The notes: a model not told the origin generated them from the sequence alone. A stretch of DNA of 64,000 nucleotides from Listeria grandensis FSL F6-0971 (GCF_000525835.1 NZ_AODD01000001.1:1-64000); one strand, 5' to 3'. Shown: positions 8,577-18,382, numbered from the stretch's first letter. Translations and numbers: made by a program.

Positions 8577-9638
8577 TCATTTGCCCAACTCTTCTAGCGC
8601 ACGATCAAAGGCTTCTCGAGCCGCAACTGTTTTCTCTTCATCGCGATATTCCTTTAAAACCCGCACGATTGCAGCCAAAACTCTAGGGTCTTCCAACGCT
8701 ATTTCCGTCAAATAGAGCACGATGCGAATTCTGACAATGTAGTAATCATTCGCTAAATTTTCAAAGAACAGATCTAAATCGCGGTGTCCTAAACGCTCTA
8801 ATCCGTAAACAATGCCCATTTTCGCAACATCGTCCTGTTCTTCAAGCAACAAACGCTGCAAAATCGATACCGTTGCCTCGTTCGCCGTAGCACCAATCGC
8901 CTCGGCCGCATAACAACGCACTAGCGCATCCCCATCCTTTTCCAAAACAGCCAAAAGTTGCGGGACAACCTCACCGTCTCCCCATTTCCCCAAAATTTCT
9001 AAACATTTAATACGCTGCAACGCATCCTCACTTTGCAGCCCTTCACACGCAATGTCTACCGTTCGCGGATCATCAACATACCACAAATACTCATATACAG
9101 CGTCTCGGATATCCTGATTTTCATGCGTTACATGCTGCAACAAAAGCTCCGCAACAACTGGCCGTTCCCCAAACTCCTTCAATACCTCAAGCGCCTCCAC
9201 GATTTCCTCACAATCCGGCTCCACCATCCCCGCCAGTATCCGAAAATCAGTCAACGCCCGCTTCAAGTTCTCCTCCACACTTTCCTGCACACCAAGAAAC
9301 TCCACTTCCTCACAATAAAACGACATCGTGCCATGCTCATAATCATTCACATAAAACTGGATTTCCTCTATCGGTTCCCGGCTAATCTTAATATCGCCGA
9401 CTAGCCAATCCCCATGCATATCCAGTTTCAAGCTACTAACCCCAATAAACCGCAACGACACATCATACATTTTGCCATCCATTAACTGCAAAAATACCGA
9501 CGTCAAACAAGGCTTTTTGTCATAATAAGGTGGTAATTCCAAGACCTCATATGAAAATGTCGACATCTCCTCCAAATAAGTCCCGTCAAAACCGGGCATC
9601 GCTTCCTGCATTTCTTCCCAGTGACGCCAATGCTTCAT
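8577..9638 (-). CDS. HEAT-repeat protein
   Basis: Soluble protein of 353 residues. The first 130 residues are strand-rich (YDVSLRFIGVSSLKLDM) and unrecognised. From about residue 145 on, helical pairs repeat with the HEAT pattern: RDAVYEYLWYVDDPRTVDIA, QRIKCLEILGKWGDGEVVPQ, VRCYAAEAIGATANEATVSI, AKMGIVYGLERLGHRDLDLF, VRIRIVLYLTEIALEDPRVL. Such repeats mediate protein binding; no catalytic residues are apparent. Start ATG 9638 with GAGGGGAGA upstream; the GTG at 9641 is an alternative. It may follow a tiny membrane peptide (9654-9735) in one transcript. Confidence 0.65.
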   Translation of the reverse strand: MKHWRHWEEMQEAMPGFDGTYLEEMSTFSYEVLELPPYYDKKPCLTSVFLQLMDGKMYDVSLRFIGVSSLKLDMHGDWLVGDIKISREPIEEIQFYVNDYEHGTMSFYCEEVEFLGVQESVEENLKRALTDFRILAGMVEPDCEEIVEALEVLKEFGERPVVAELLLQHVTHENQDIRDAVYEYLWYVDDPRTVDIACEGLQSEDALQRIKCLEILGKWGDGEVVPQLLAVLEKDGDALVRCYAAEAIGATANEATVSILQRLLLEEQDDVAKMGIVYGLERLGHRDLDLFFENLANDYYIVRIRIVLYLTEIALEDPRVLAAIVRVLKEYRDEEKTVAAREAFDRALEELGK

Positions 9639-9653
9639 CACGATCTCTCCCCT

Positions 9654-9735
9654 CTAAATCTGTTTCATCACAAATAAATTCCTCCCAATATACACAACTG
9701 CGAAAACAATAATCAAGGCAATCGTTTTTGCCCAT
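9654..9735 (-). CDS. Possible 26-residue membrane peptide, needs one base correction
   Basis: ATG 9735 has AGGGAGAG 4-5 nt upstream. As written, the frame gives a polar peptide. If one base of the T5 run at 9725-9729 is removed, it becomes MGKTIALIIVFAVVYIGRNL... ending VMKQI, a clean single transmembrane helix with a stop at 9654, directly before the ribosome binding site of the HEAT-repeat gene. Many genes here have such run errors, which makes this worth recording, but it is a conjecture. Confidence 0.3.
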
Positions 9736-9808
9736 ACGTCTCTCCCTTTACTAATCTGATACTTCTATCATACCTAGTTTTCAAACTATCTTCAATAAGT
9801 AAAAAAAA

Positions 9809-9834
9809 GTTTTCCCTGCATGCGAGTAGGGTAA
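9809..9834 (+). promoter_or_regulatory. Sigma-B type promoter of pyruvate oxidase
   Basis: GTTTTC (9809-9814), 14-nt spacer, GGGTAA (9829-9834) fits the sigma-B consensus GTTT-N13-17-GGGWAW. It lies 43 bp before the start. From memory the pyruvate oxidase gene of L. monocytogenes belongs to the sigma-B regulon, which agrees. Confidence 0.75.
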
Positions 9835-9877
9835 AAATAGAATGTAGATACATTCACTAAAATGAGGAGGACTAATT

Positions 9878-11611
9878 ATGTCAAAAATGAAAGCAAGTAC
9901 AGCGCTAGTTAACGTCTTAAAAAACTGGGATATCGATCACGTATACGGGATTCCCGGCGATTCGATCGATACCATTGTTGATGCGCTCCGTGCCGAACAA
10001 GAATCTATCCAGTTCATCCACGTCCGCCACGAAGAAGTCGCCACACTCGCCGCTTCATCCTACACAAAGCTCACTAGCAAAATCGCGGTCGCTCTATCCA
10101 TAGGAGGTCCCGGCGCTATTCACATGCTAAACGGAATGTACGACGCCAAAATGGACAACGTGCCGATGCTCGTTCTAGCTGGCCAAGTCCCAACCGATGT
10201 CGCCAACACGAACTATTTCCAAGAAGTCGACTTACCAAACCTATTTGCCGATGTCGCGGTTTTCAATAAACAAATCGAAAGCGCAGAAACACTTCCCGAC
10301 ATTGTCGACGAAGCCATTCGTACAGCTTACGAGAAAAAAGGTGTCGCCGTCCTAACGATTCCAAATAATATACCACTAACTGAAATCAAAATGAATAACA
10401 AACCAAAACAAGAGGCTTACCAGCAAATAAAACCAGAAATGGCGACAGAAACCATCGCGCGCGCAGCTGCCCTCCTCCAAAAAGCCAAAAATCCGATCAT
10501 CCTAGCTGGCGTCGGCACCAAACATGCCAAAGCGACACTTGTCCAATTTTCCGAACATACAAAAACACCAGTTATCATCTCACTTCCAGCCAAAGGCATC
10601 ATGCCAGATGACCATCCAAACTTCCTCGGAAACCTTGGAAAAATCGGTACAAAACCAGCCTATGAAGCGATGCAGGAAGCCGATTTACTACTTATGATTG
10701 GCAATGATTATCCTTATACGGACTACTTACCGCAACATGACGTGACATGTATCCAAATCGATATCGACCCAGCCAAAATAGGTCACCGCTTTCCCGCTAC
10801 AGTCGGCATCGTTGGCGGCGCAGACGAAGCGCTAACCGCTCTAATCAATGCAACGGATTACATAGCGAAACGCGAATTCCTAGATGCCTGCCAAGAAAAC
10901 ATGACCAATTGGTGGAAATGGCTCCGCGAAGATGAAGCAAAAACAGGCGAGCCCATCGCTCCCGAAGCTGTCATGGCCAATATCCAAAAAATTGCCGACA
11001 AAGATGCTATTTTCTCCATCGATGTTGGTACAGCTACGGTTTGGAGTACCCGCTATCTCCACCTTGGCCATCAAAATGATTTCCTCATCTCCGCTTGGCT
11101 TGGAACAATGGGTTGCGCGCTTCCAGGAGCCATCGCGGCTAAGTACGCATTCCCAGATCGCCAAGTCATCGCTATAGCTGGTGATGGTGGCTTCTCAATG
11201 GTCATGCAAGATTTCGTGACCGCCGTACACTATAAATTGCCAATGATTATCGTCGTGCTAAACAACAAAGAACTGTCCTTCATCAAATACGAACAACAAT
11301 CCGCCGGCGAATTAAATTACGCGATCGACCTCCCAGACATCAACTACGCCGAATTTGCCGAAAGTTGTGGCGGTCTTGGTTTCCGTGTCGAAAAATTTGA
11401 CGATCTCGAACTGGCTTTTGAAGCCGCCCGCACCGCTACACGCCCTGTAATTATCGATGTCCTAGTAGACAGCGATGCCGCACCACTTCCCGGAAAAATC
11501 GTGATGGACGAAGCGCTCGGTTACACTAAATTCGAAATCCGTTCCGTTTTAGAAGACCGTCGCTTTAGCAAAATGCCGCCACTGAAAACCATCATCCGCC
11601 GCTTCTTCTAA
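9878..11611 (+). CDS. poxB: Pyruvate oxidase (thiamine diphosphate dependent)
   Basis: 577-residue member of the ThDP/FAD oxidase family; pyruvate + phosphate + O2 to acetyl phosphate, CO2 and H2O2 (or acetate, if of the quinone-linked type). N-terminal pyrimidine-binding domain with the catalytic Glu in RHEEVATLAA and the IPGDSID loop; central FAD-binding domain (about 190-320, GVGTKHAKA and GIMPDDHPNFLGNLG); C-terminal diphosphate domain with GDGGFSMVMQDFVTA...VLNN, the Mg/ThDP motif GDG-x26-NN. Start ATG 9878 after AATGAGGAGG. Single gene with a sigma-B type promoter and its own terminator, suggesting stress or stationary-phase use. Acetolactate synthase is the main alternative, but the sequence order and length fit pyruvate oxidase better. 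Confidence 0.87.
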   Translation: MSKMKASTALVNVLKNWDIDHVYGIPGDSIDTIVDALRAEQESIQFIHVRHEEVATLAASSYTKLTSKIAVALSIGGPGAIHMLNGMYDAKMDNVPMLVLAGQVPTDVANTNYFQEVDLPNLFADVAVFNKQIESAETLPDIVDEAIRTAYEKKGVAVLTIPNNIPLTEIKMNNKPKQEAYQQIKPEMATETIARAAALLQKAKNPIILAGVGTKHAKATLVQFSEHTKTPVIISLPAKGIMPDDHPNFLGNLGKIGTKPAYEAMQEADLLLMIGNDYPYTDYLPQHDVTCIQIDIDPAKIGHRFPATVGIVGGADEALTALINATDYIAKREFLDACQENMTNWWKWLREDEAKTGEPIAPEAVMANIQKIADKDAIFSIDVGTATVWSTRYLHLGHQNDFLISAWLGTMGCALPGAIAAKYAFPDRQVIAIAGDGGFSMVMQDFVTAVHYKLPMIIVVLNNKELSFIKYEQQSAGELNYAIDLPDINYAEFAESCGGLGFRVEKFDDLELAFEAARTATRPVIIDVLVDSDAAPLPGKIVMDEALGYTKFEIRSVLEDRRFSKMPPLKTIIRRFF

Positions 11612-11616
11612 CATGC

Positions 11617-11661
11617 AAAAAATACGATGCCAGCGCTGTTTATGCCTAGCATCGTATTTTT
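11617..11661. terminator. Bidirectional terminator after pyruvate oxidase
   Basis: AAAAAATACGATGC (11617-11630) pairs with GCATCGTATTTTT (11649-11661). Serves pyruvate oxidase and the convergent DUF2716-like gene. Confidence 0.85.
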
Positions 11662-12134
11662 CATTTCAAGAAAGGACAACCGTTCGTTTCAATATAATCT
11701 ACCAACTCTGCCCCCACAACCGTCACCGTTTTTCGCCAAGGATGACTGAGCCACGCCAAATCCATCTCCATGTTTAAGAAGAAATAATAATCCCCATCCG
11801 GCAAATAAGGCACATACCAGTCACCAAATTCACCACGCGGATATTCCGAATCCACCAAAAATCGATACGCTTCATGATACCAATCCAACGCATACATCTC
11901 CTCACCGAAAAACCGTAAGAACAATCGCTTCGTCCAAGCTTCGCCCGCAAAATACTCCCGCTCCGCCTCCTCCTCATACGTCCGATGACTCAAAATCTTA
12001 TACTCCTTAAAAACTACATTCGCATCGTTCGGTATAATCGGCTTCGCAAAAATGGAAGAAGACGGCTTAAACGCGTACTTCGCGCGAAATTTATCATCAA
12101 CTGCTCGCACATGTTCTATTTCATACCATTCCAT
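11661..12134 (-). CDS. DUF2716-like protein
   Basis: 157 residues, soluble. The succession of FRAKYAFKPS, YALDWYHEAYRF, YLPDGDYYFFLNM and LAWLSHPWRKTVTVVGAELV resembles the DUF2716 family; function unknown. Start ATG 12134 with GAGGGG 7 nt upstream; the ATG-like start at 12149 lies inside the upstream gene. The preceding membrane protein ends 11 bp upstream on the same strand, so the two form an operon. Confidence 0.7.
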   Translation of the reverse strand: MEWYEIEHVRAVDDKFRAKYAFKPSSSIFAKPIIPNDANVVFKEYKILSHRTYEEEAEREYFAGEAWTKRLFLRFFGEEMYALDWYHEAYRFLVDSEYPRGEFGDWYVPYLPDGDYYFFLNMEMDLAWLSHPWRKTVTVVGAELVDYIETNGCPFLK

Positions 12135-12145
12135 CGTGCCACCCC

Positions 12146-12400
12146 TCAACTATACATCATATTCACAACTACACTTCCCACAATCAATACAACGGCACTG
12201 GCAAAAAGACTCCCAAAAATATAATGTCTATGTTTCAAATTAGAGATCGAAACCGCCAGGAAACAAAGGCCCAGTATCACTTGAATCCAGACTGGAAATC
12301 CAAGCCCCGTTTTTGTTTGAAACATATAATAAATAAGGTTGGCTAAGATCACCCCATAAACAACGATGACAATACCTACCATGATTTTTGCAACGCTCAC
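12146..12400 (-). CDS. Small membrane protein, three predicted helices
   Basis: 84 residues, start GTG 12400 with GGGGG 7 nt upstream. Hydrophobic segments: VAKIMVGIVIVVYGVILANL, PVWIQVILGLCFLAVSISNL and IFGSLFASAVVLIVGSVVVN. No charged active residues within them. Function unknown; transcribed with the DUF2716-like gene. Confidence 0.6.
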   Translation of the reverse strand: MSVAKIMVGIVIVVYGVILANLIYYMFQTKTGLGFPVWIQVILGLCFLAVSISNLKHRHYIFGSLFASAVVLIVGSVVVNMMYS

Positions 12401-12489
12401 TCTAAATCCCCCTATACAAAAAAACTTCTACTCCATCAGTATACACGAGCCAAAAAAACTTTTAAAATTAATATTTGATGATGGCTGCG

Positions 12490-12527
12490 AAAAAAAAGAA
12501 CCAGTTATCACTAACTGATCCTCCCAT
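12490..12527 (-). terminator. Terminator of the first AI-2E family gene
   Basis: Minus strand: GGATCAGTTA, loop GTGA, TAACTGGTTC, then eight T. Nine base pairs with one G-T. Confidence 0.8.
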
Positions 12528-12535
12528 TTCAAACC

Positions 12536-13708
12536 TTATTTTTCTTTTGTTGCTGTTGCGTCCTCTGCATAATCGCTCTCTGGCTGCTCCCCGTAAAGCC
12601 CTGAGATTCGTTTAAACCAGATGAACATATGCGTCACGATGACTTTAAGTACGGCATATCCTGGCACCGCAAAAATGACGCCTAGAATACCAAACAATTT
12701 CCCTGAAACTAAAATCACGAAAAGAATTGTAATTGGATGCACTTTGAGCGTTTTCCCCATGACTTGCGGGGAGATAAATTTTCCTTCTAGTAATTGTACG
12801 ACGATCCAAACGATGATGAGTTTTATAAGTAACCAAGGAGATGTCACAATCGCAATGATAATCGCTGGTGTAATCGCAATAACTGGCCCCAAATACGGCA
12901 CAATACTCGTACACGCGGCAATGATAGCAAGCGTCAGCGCATACGGTAAACCGATAATGAGATAACCGATAAACAGTAAAATCCCGATACAAAAACTAAC
13001 GATAATCTGACCACGAATATACGAACTAATTTGGCCATTGGATTCATGCAAAACTTGGCGTGTATGTGCGCGTGAATTCACTGGTAACATTTTTAAAAGA
13101 TAATCTGGTAACTTCTTGCCGTCTTTTAGTAGATAGAACAGGACAAGTGGGGTTGTTACGATCGCGAGTATAACCTCAGTCACCGTTCCAAGCACGCTAC
13201 CAATACTGTTAACAGCGCCACTCACAACACCTGCCCCTTGCTCAGAAATCGTTTTTGTGATGCTGCTAAAATTCTCCTGCACTTTCCCCTTCACCTGATC
13301 AAATAACGGTGACTCCGAAAATTCATTGAACTTCGCAACGACTTTATCCCAGTATGACGGGAATGTTTTCACTAAACTCACAATCTGATCTTTCACAGCT
13401 GGCACGATAAAGCTAAATACCAATACCAATAACCCAATAATCACAAGATACAGCAAACCGATGGACCAGCCACGATGCCAGCCCTTCTTTTCCAGCCAAT
13501 CAATGAGCGGATTACATAAATAATAAGCAATTCCCGCCAAGATAATCGGCGCCGCAATCGTGGATATAATCACCATAATCGGATCAAAAATGAACGAGAT
13601 CTTCGTCAAAACGTAAATATCTAGCGCCACCAATAGGAAAATTAGTAGACTAAGCACAAATTTGTTTTCAATAAAAAATTTCTTGAACTTCGAAAACGAT
13701 TCTTTCAT
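12536..13708 (-). CDS. AI-2E/PerM family membrane protein (1)
   Basis: 390 residues, about eight hydrophobic segments. Signature of the AI-2E (TqsA/PerM) family: VTTPLVLFYLLKDGKKLPDYL (core TTPLVLFYLLKDGKKL) and, in the C-terminal half, ACTSIVPYLGPVIAITPAII and the conserved LEGKFISPQVMGKTLKVHP. Members of the family export autoinducer-2 or act as Na+(Li+)/H+ antiporters or permeases; the exact substrate cannot be read here. Preceded by a charged N-terminus and followed by an acidic tail. Start ATG 13708 after GAGGGGTGGAGTGA. Its upstream region includes TATAAT near 13761. A second family member is at 56314-57438. Confidence 0.82.
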   Translation of the reverse strand: MKESFSKFKKFFIENKFVLSLLIFLLVALDIYVLTKISFIFDPIMVIISTIAAPIILAGIAYYLCNPLIDWLEKKGWHRGWSIGLLYLVIIGLLVLVFSFIVPAVKDQIVSLVKTFPSYWDKVVAKFNEFSESPLFDQVKGKVQENFSSITKTISEQGAGVVSGAVNSIGSVLGTVTEVILAIVTTPLVLFYLLKDGKKLPDYLLKMLPVNSRAHTRQVLHESNGQISSYIRGQIIVSFCIGILLFIGYLIIGLPYALTLAIIAACTSIVPYLGPVIAITPAIIIAIVTSPWLLIKLIIVWIVVQLLEGKFISPQVMGKTLKVHPITILFVILVSGKLFGILGVIFAVPGYAVLKVIVTHMFIWFKRISGLYGEQPESDYAEDATATKEK

Positions 13709-13798
13709 TCACTCCACCCCTCTTTATTTTTAGATTCCCTAAATCTAAGTTTCAGAACCATTATACAAGTTATTCCTAACAAACTCACGCATTTATAT

Positions 13799-16117
13799 CT
13801 AACCAAGCACAAGACCTTCTGGGTCAAGTTCCAACAACGCATGCGCAAAATAGAAATGATACCGATCCTGAAAACTGGTGAACAACTCGGCACCTTCTTT
13901 TTGATACATGATTAGCGGATCTTGTTGCCCGTAAGCGCGCAAATGGATTCCCTCGCGAAGTTGCACCATCTGATCCAAGTGCACCACCCACATTTGATCC
14001 AGCAAATTCAAATAGACCTCTTTTTCGATCTGGTTAATCGTTCCTGTTGGAAATTTCGTTCGTTGTTTGCGATGCCAGAAAATCAGTGCTTCTACGGCCT
14101 CTGCTTGCGACATCAACGTGACTTGGTCAAACGAATGTGGAAATTTCGTACCACCGAGCAGTTCCCCCATTTTGGCATAGCGCGCGTCAAGATCCGGCTC
14201 GCGTTCTGAGAATACGTCCTCCGCCACTTCCCGCAAAATCCGCTCCGAAAAAGCGCCCAATTGATCAATGCTAAGCAGGCGATCCCGCTCTTCGTACACC
14301 TTTTTGCGTTGAATATCGATGACCTCATCGTAAGCCAGCAAGTCTTTGCGAATATCGTAGTTCGAACCTTCTAAACGCTTCTGCGCCTCCAAAACCATCT
14401 GATGGACTTTCCTCGACTGCACCGGTTTATCATCAAAATTATATTTGCGTTGCATACGGCGAACATAGGCTTCCCAACGCTTATTATCAAAATGGTCGAT
14501 CAGCTCATCATCTAGCGACAAGATAAACTTACTAAAACCAGGGTCCCCACGACGTCCAGAGCGTCCCATCAACTGCAAATCGATTCGCCGGCTTTCATGG
14601 CGTTCCGTTCCAATCACAGCTAAACCTCCGAGTGTATACACGCCTTTATCAAGCTTGATATCCGTTCCACGTCCCGCCATATTCGTCGCGAGCGTCACCA
14701 TACCTCTTTTCCCAGCGCGAGCAATGATTTCAGCCTCTTGTTCATGATTTTTCGCGTTCAGCACTTGGTGCGGGATTTCGGCTTTTGTTAGCAGCTCGCT
14801 GACCCATTCATTACTCTTAATCGAAGACGTCCCAATCAAAATAGGTTGCCCACGTTCATAGCGCCAAGACACCTCATACACAATGGCCTCTCCTTTTTGT
14901 TCCTTCGTATAGAAAACCTCGTCCTCATTATCCACCCGATTTACCCGCAGATGCGTCGGAATCACAACCACATCCATATTATAAATATGACGGAATTCCT
15001 CTTCCTCAGTTTTTGCCGTTCCCGTCATGCCCGAAAGCTTCTTGTACATCCGGAAATAATTCTGAACCGTAATCGTCGCCAGCGTCCGAGATTCCTCCCG
15101 AACCTCCACGCCTTCCTTCGCCTCAATGGCTTGGTGCAAACCGTCATTGAAACGCCGCCCCGGAAGCGCCCGCCCAGTATGCGGATCAATGATCAATACC
15201 TCTCCATCTAACACCACATAATCCCTATCCTTTTGCATCAAAAAATGCGCCCGCAAAAGTAGCATTGTGATCCGATGAAGCGGCTGATGTGCCTCGGCAT
15301 ATAACGAATCAATTTTCCAGAAGCGTTCCGCCTTCTCAATTCCCGCGTCGTGCAGCCAAACAAATCGTTTCTTTTCCTCGACTTCGTAATCGTCCGTCAA
15401 CATCGTCCGCACCAATTCGTCGGCTACCGTGTAAAGCGTCAAGTCCTCTTCCTTACGATCCGAAATCAGAAGTGGCGTCCTAGCCTCATCAATCAGAATG
15501 GAATCCGCCTCATCGATCAGCACAAAATCAAGTCCCGACTGCACCTTATCCTCTGTTTGCCGAACCATGTTGTCGCGCAAATAATCAAAACCAAATTCCG
15601 ATGCGGTTCCGTAGATAACATCCGCCTTATAAATCGCTTGTTTCTGCTCCTTATCAAGCCCCGAAACATTTAAGCCAACCGACAAACCAAGGTATTCCAA
15701 CACCTGTCCGATTTCCTCACGGTCACGCTTCGCCAAGTACTCATTCGCCGTTACCAAATGTACCTTATTTCCTCGCAACACCTCTATGTACATCACAAAC
15801 AAAGAAACGAGCGTCTTCCCCTCACCTGTTTTCATTTCCGCAATTTTCCCATCGCCGAGAACGAAAGCGCCAATCAACTGAACCATCACAGCCTCCAGCC
15901 CAACAGTCCGCCGTGCCGCCTCTCTCACTAGCGTAAAGATATAAATCCGGTCGCGCTCCGTGATTTCCCGCTCCTGAAACTTGTGTATCCAGTGCTGCGT
16001 TTGTTCCTTCAGCGCGGATTGATCCATCAATCTATATAAATCCTCCCGCTTGACAACCTCACGGGCCATATTTCGGTATACCTTCACTATTTTTCGATCA
16101 TCATGTGTTTGTACCAT
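13799..16117 (-). CDS. secA2: Accessory Sec translocase ATPase SecA2
   Basis: 772 residues, shorter than the housekeeping SecA (about 840) and lacking its C-terminal zinc-binding tail, as in Listeria SecA2. Walker A EMKTGEGKT, DEAD-type Walker B (VLIDEADSILIDEAR), the preprotein crosslinking region after residue 220 and motif VI region QLMGRSGRRGDPG are present. SecA2 drives export of a subset of proteins, including p60 and MurA in L. monocytogenes. Start ATG 16117, 8 nt after AGGAGG. It is divergent from iap, the gene of its best known substrate, across a 431-bp region. Confidence 0.95.
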   Translation of the reverse strand: MVQTHDDRKIVKVYRNMAREVVKREDLYRLMDQSALKEQTQHWIHKFQEREITERDRIYIFTLVREAARRTVGLEAVMVQLIGAFVLGDGKIAEMKTGEGKTLVSLFVMYIEVLRGNKVHLVTANEYLAKRDREEIGQVLEYLGLSVGLNVSGLDKEQKQAIYKADVIYGTASEFGFDYLRDNMVRQTEDKVQSGLDFVLIDEADSILIDEARTPLLISDRKEEDLTLYTVADELVRTMLTDDYEVEEKKRFVWLHDAGIEKAERFWKIDSLYAEAHQPLHRITMLLLRAHFLMQKDRDYVVLDGEVLIIDPHTGRALPGRRFNDGLHQAIEAKEGVEVREESRTLATITVQNYFRMYKKLSGMTGTAKTEEEEFRHIYNMDVVVIPTHLRVNRVDNEDEVFYTKEQKGEAIVYEVSWRYERGQPILIGTSSIKSNEWVSELLTKAEIPHQVLNAKNHEQEAEIIARAGKRGMVTLATNMAGRGTDIKLDKGVYTLGGLAVIGTERHESRRIDLQLMGRSGRRGDPGFSKFILSLDDELIDHFDNKRWEAYVRRMQRKYNFDDKPVQSRKVHQMVLEAQKRLEGSNYDIRKDLLAYDEVIDIQRKKVYEERDRLLSIDQLGAFSERILREVAEDVFSEREPDLDARYAKMGELLGGTKFPHSFDQVTLMSQAEAVEALIFWHRKQRTKFPTGTINQIEKEVYLNLLDQMWVVHLDQMVQLREGIHLRAYGQQDPLIMYQKEGAELFTSFQDRYHFYFAHALLELDPEGLVLG

Positions 16118-16548
16118 TTTTAAAGCCTCCTAATCATCTTCTATTATAACCTAGAAAGCCTTGCAAAACCAAGGAATCTCTAGATAAAATTTCTTTATGC
16201 ATGCCCCCTTACAAAAAAAACGCCAGATTCAATTATTACAGTTTGATTAAATTTTTTCTATTGATTTTTGCCAACAGGTTTCGTCATACGAAAATCATAA
16301 TGTAATATTGTATACAGATTAACGCTCACGATTCCCAACCTCTCGCGTTCCACAGCATAATGAAACACACGTTCCTATTATCTACCTTTACAGCCATGTT
16401 ACAAAAGTGCCCGCGTGTTTATAGAATCACCTTAAATCCTTATTCCTCCATTTGTAATTTATCTTAAATCCCCGTAGAATGGGTATTACATGAGTATGTA
16501 TAAAAAGAAAAAACCTAGCATTAAAAGTTAGAGAGGAGTTTTAAAAAT
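16118..16548. other. Divergent secA2/iap intergenic region
   Basis: 431 bp without a gene. Holds the secA2 promoter (see below) and the iap leader. A hairpin-forming TTTCGT-cat-ACGAAA sits near 16278-16292. I could not choose a convincing iap promoter; GGGTAT at 16481 looks like a sigma-B -10 but has no GTTT at the right distance. Confidence 0.4.
16143..16172 (-). promoter_or_regulatory. Promoter of secA2
   Basis: Minus strand: TTGGTT (16167-16172), 18-nt spacer, TATAAT (16143-16148), 25 bp before the start codon. Confidence 0.65.
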
Positions 16549-18333
16549 ATGAAAAAGGCGGCAATAGCAACGGCAACGGCTGGAATCGCAGTCACAGCCT
16601 TCGCAGCACCAACCATTGCATCAGCAAATACTGTCATTGTACAAGCGGGCGACACACTATGGGGGATCGCTCAAAAAGCAGGTACCGACGTTGATACTAT
16701 TAAAAAAGCTAACAAGTTAGCTTCCGACACGATCTACCCAGGTCAAAAATTAGAAGTAGCTAAATTAGCCGAAGAAGCTAAAAAATCTGTCAATGCGACA
16801 TGGCTAAATGTTCGTCAAGGTCCTAGTGTTGAAAACAGCATCATTACTTCCATTAAAGGTGGCACACAAGTCACGGTTGAAACTACAGAAGCAAACGGCT
16901 GGAACAAAGTCGTCTATGCAGACGGTAAATCAGGTTATGTCAATGGTAAATACCTATCTGACGTAACTGCTGCAACTCCTGTCGTTCAACCGGAAGCACC
17001 GAGCGCACCAGTTCAAGAAGAAGTAACAGAACCACAAGCAGAAACACCTGCAGCGCCGCAAGTTGAACAACCTGCCGCAGAACAAGAAGTATCCGTTAAC
17101 GCGACAACACATAAAGTAAAAAACGGCGACACACTTTGGGCATTATCAACCAAGTATGGCGTATCCGTGCAAGACTTGATCTCTTGGAATAATCTATCTT
17201 CCTCTTCAATTTACGTAGGACAAACGCTCGCAGTGAATCAAAGCGAAGCACAAACCCCTGCACCTGAAAAAGAAGTAACCGCTCCTGTTGCAAAAGAAGA
17301 AGCACCAGAAACAGCTACGCCACCAGCAAAAGAAGAAGTGAAGGAAGAAACACCAGAACCAGTTACACCTCCAAAAGTGGAACAAAATGAGGCTCCAGTC
17401 GTTCAAGTAGACACAAATGCATCTACATACACCGTTCAAGCTGGCGACTCGCTTTCCAAAATCGCAACGCTGTTTAGCACAAGCGTAGCAAATTTAAAAG
17501 CAATCAACAGTTTAAGCAATGACAATATCGTTGTTGGCGACGTTCTAAAAGTAGAAGGCTCTGCACCGGTAAAGGAAACGGTAGAGAAACCTGAAACTGA
17601 AAAACCAGCCGTATCAAAACCTGATACAGCTCCAACGACTAATGTCAACAAACCAAGCAAGCCAAGTAAACCAGCTGTTAACACTTCCAACACATCGAAC
17701 TATACTGTCCAAAGCGGTGATTCTTACTACACAATCGCGCAAAAATTTGGCACAACCGTAGATAACCTAAAAGCATTAAACAATGCAACAAGTAACAATC
17801 TACAAATTGGCGATGTTTTGAAAGTAAAAGGAACAGCATCTAGCTCCAACAACAACTCAAATGTAAACAAACCATCAAATACAGGCAATAACAACAGCAA
17901 TTCGAATTCAAGTTCCAACACGAATAACAATTCGGGTAGTAGCAACAATAACTCATCTTCTTCCGATGCAAGTTTCAGCGCACTAATGAACGAAGCGCAA
18001 AAGCATCTTGGAAAACCTTATTCTTGGGGCGGTAACGGACCATCTACATTCGATTGTTCCGGCTATACAAAATATGTCTTCGCAAAACTTGGCATTTCGA
18101 TTCCACGTACATCGGGATCACAATATGCCGCATCTACAAAGATCAGCGCTAGCCAAGCAAAACCTGGCGATCTAGTATTCTTTGATTACGGTAGCGGTAT
18201 TGCGCATGTTGGTATCTATATCGGCGGCGGTCAAATGATCGACGCACAAAACAACGGCGTTAAAATCGACAACATCACATCAGGTTACTGGGCTAATTAT
18301 CTCGTAGGATATGGTCGCGTAGCTAACTTCTAA
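16549..18333 (+). CDS. iap: p60 (Iap/CwhA) peptidoglycan endopeptidase with four LysM domains
   Basis: Secreted cell-wall hydrolase of 594 residues. Signal peptide 1-26 (AAPTIASA cleavage region). LysM 1 at 27-70, bacterial SH3 at 79-139, LysM 2 at 187-231, LysM 3 at 294-338, LysM 4 at 384-427, an Asn/Ser-rich linker, and an NlpC/P60 gamma-D-glutamyl-diamino acid endopeptidase domain from about 475. Catalytic Cys503 in FDCSGY and His553 in AHVGIYIG are present. L. monocytogenes p60 has two LysM domains and Thr-Asn repeats; here two more LysM domains with Pro/Glu-rich spacers replace them. Start ATG 16549, 8-9 nt after GAGAGGAG. p60 is exported through SecA2, encoded divergently, and needed for septum separation. 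Confidence 0.95.
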   Translation: MKKAAIATATAGIAVTAFAAPTIASANTVIVQAGDTLWGIAQKAGTDVDTIKKANKLASDTIYPGQKLEVAKLAEEAKKSVNATWLNVRQGPSVENSIITSIKGGTQVTVETTEANGWNKVVYADGKSGYVNGKYLSDVTAATPVVQPEAPSAPVQEEVTEPQAETPAAPQVEQPAAEQEVSVNATTHKVKNGDTLWALSTKYGVSVQDLISWNNLSSSSIYVGQTLAVNQSEAQTPAPEKEVTAPVAKEEAPETATPPAKEEVKEETPEPVTPPKVEQNEAPVVQVDTNASTYTVQAGDSLSKIATLFSTSVANLKAINSLSNDNIVVGDVLKVEGSAPVKETVEKPETEKPAVSKPDTAPTTNVNKPSKPSKPAVNTSNTSNYTVQSGDSYYTIAQKFGTTVDNLKALNNATSNNLQIGDVLKVKGTASSSNNNSNVNKPSNTGNNNSNSNSSSNTNNNSGSSNNNSSSSDASFSALMNEAQKHLGKPYSWGGNGPSTFDCSGYTKYVFAKLGISIPRTSGSQYAASTKISASQAKPGDLVFFDYGSGIAHVGIYIGGGQMIDAQNNGVKIDNITSGYWANYLVGYGRVANF

Positions 18334-18344
18334 AAAATAAAACC

Positions 18345-18382
18345 AAACCGCTTGCAGGCTTCGTACTTGCAAGCGGTTTTCT
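18345..18382 (+). terminator. Terminator of iap
   Basis: ACCGCTTGCA pairs with TGCAAGCGGT, loop about 10 nt, followed by TTTTCTTT. Confidence 0.85.

Noticed and set aside
16481..16486. GGGTAT upstream of iap as sigma-B -10
   Set aside because: No GTTT-type -35 at 13-17 bp upstream.
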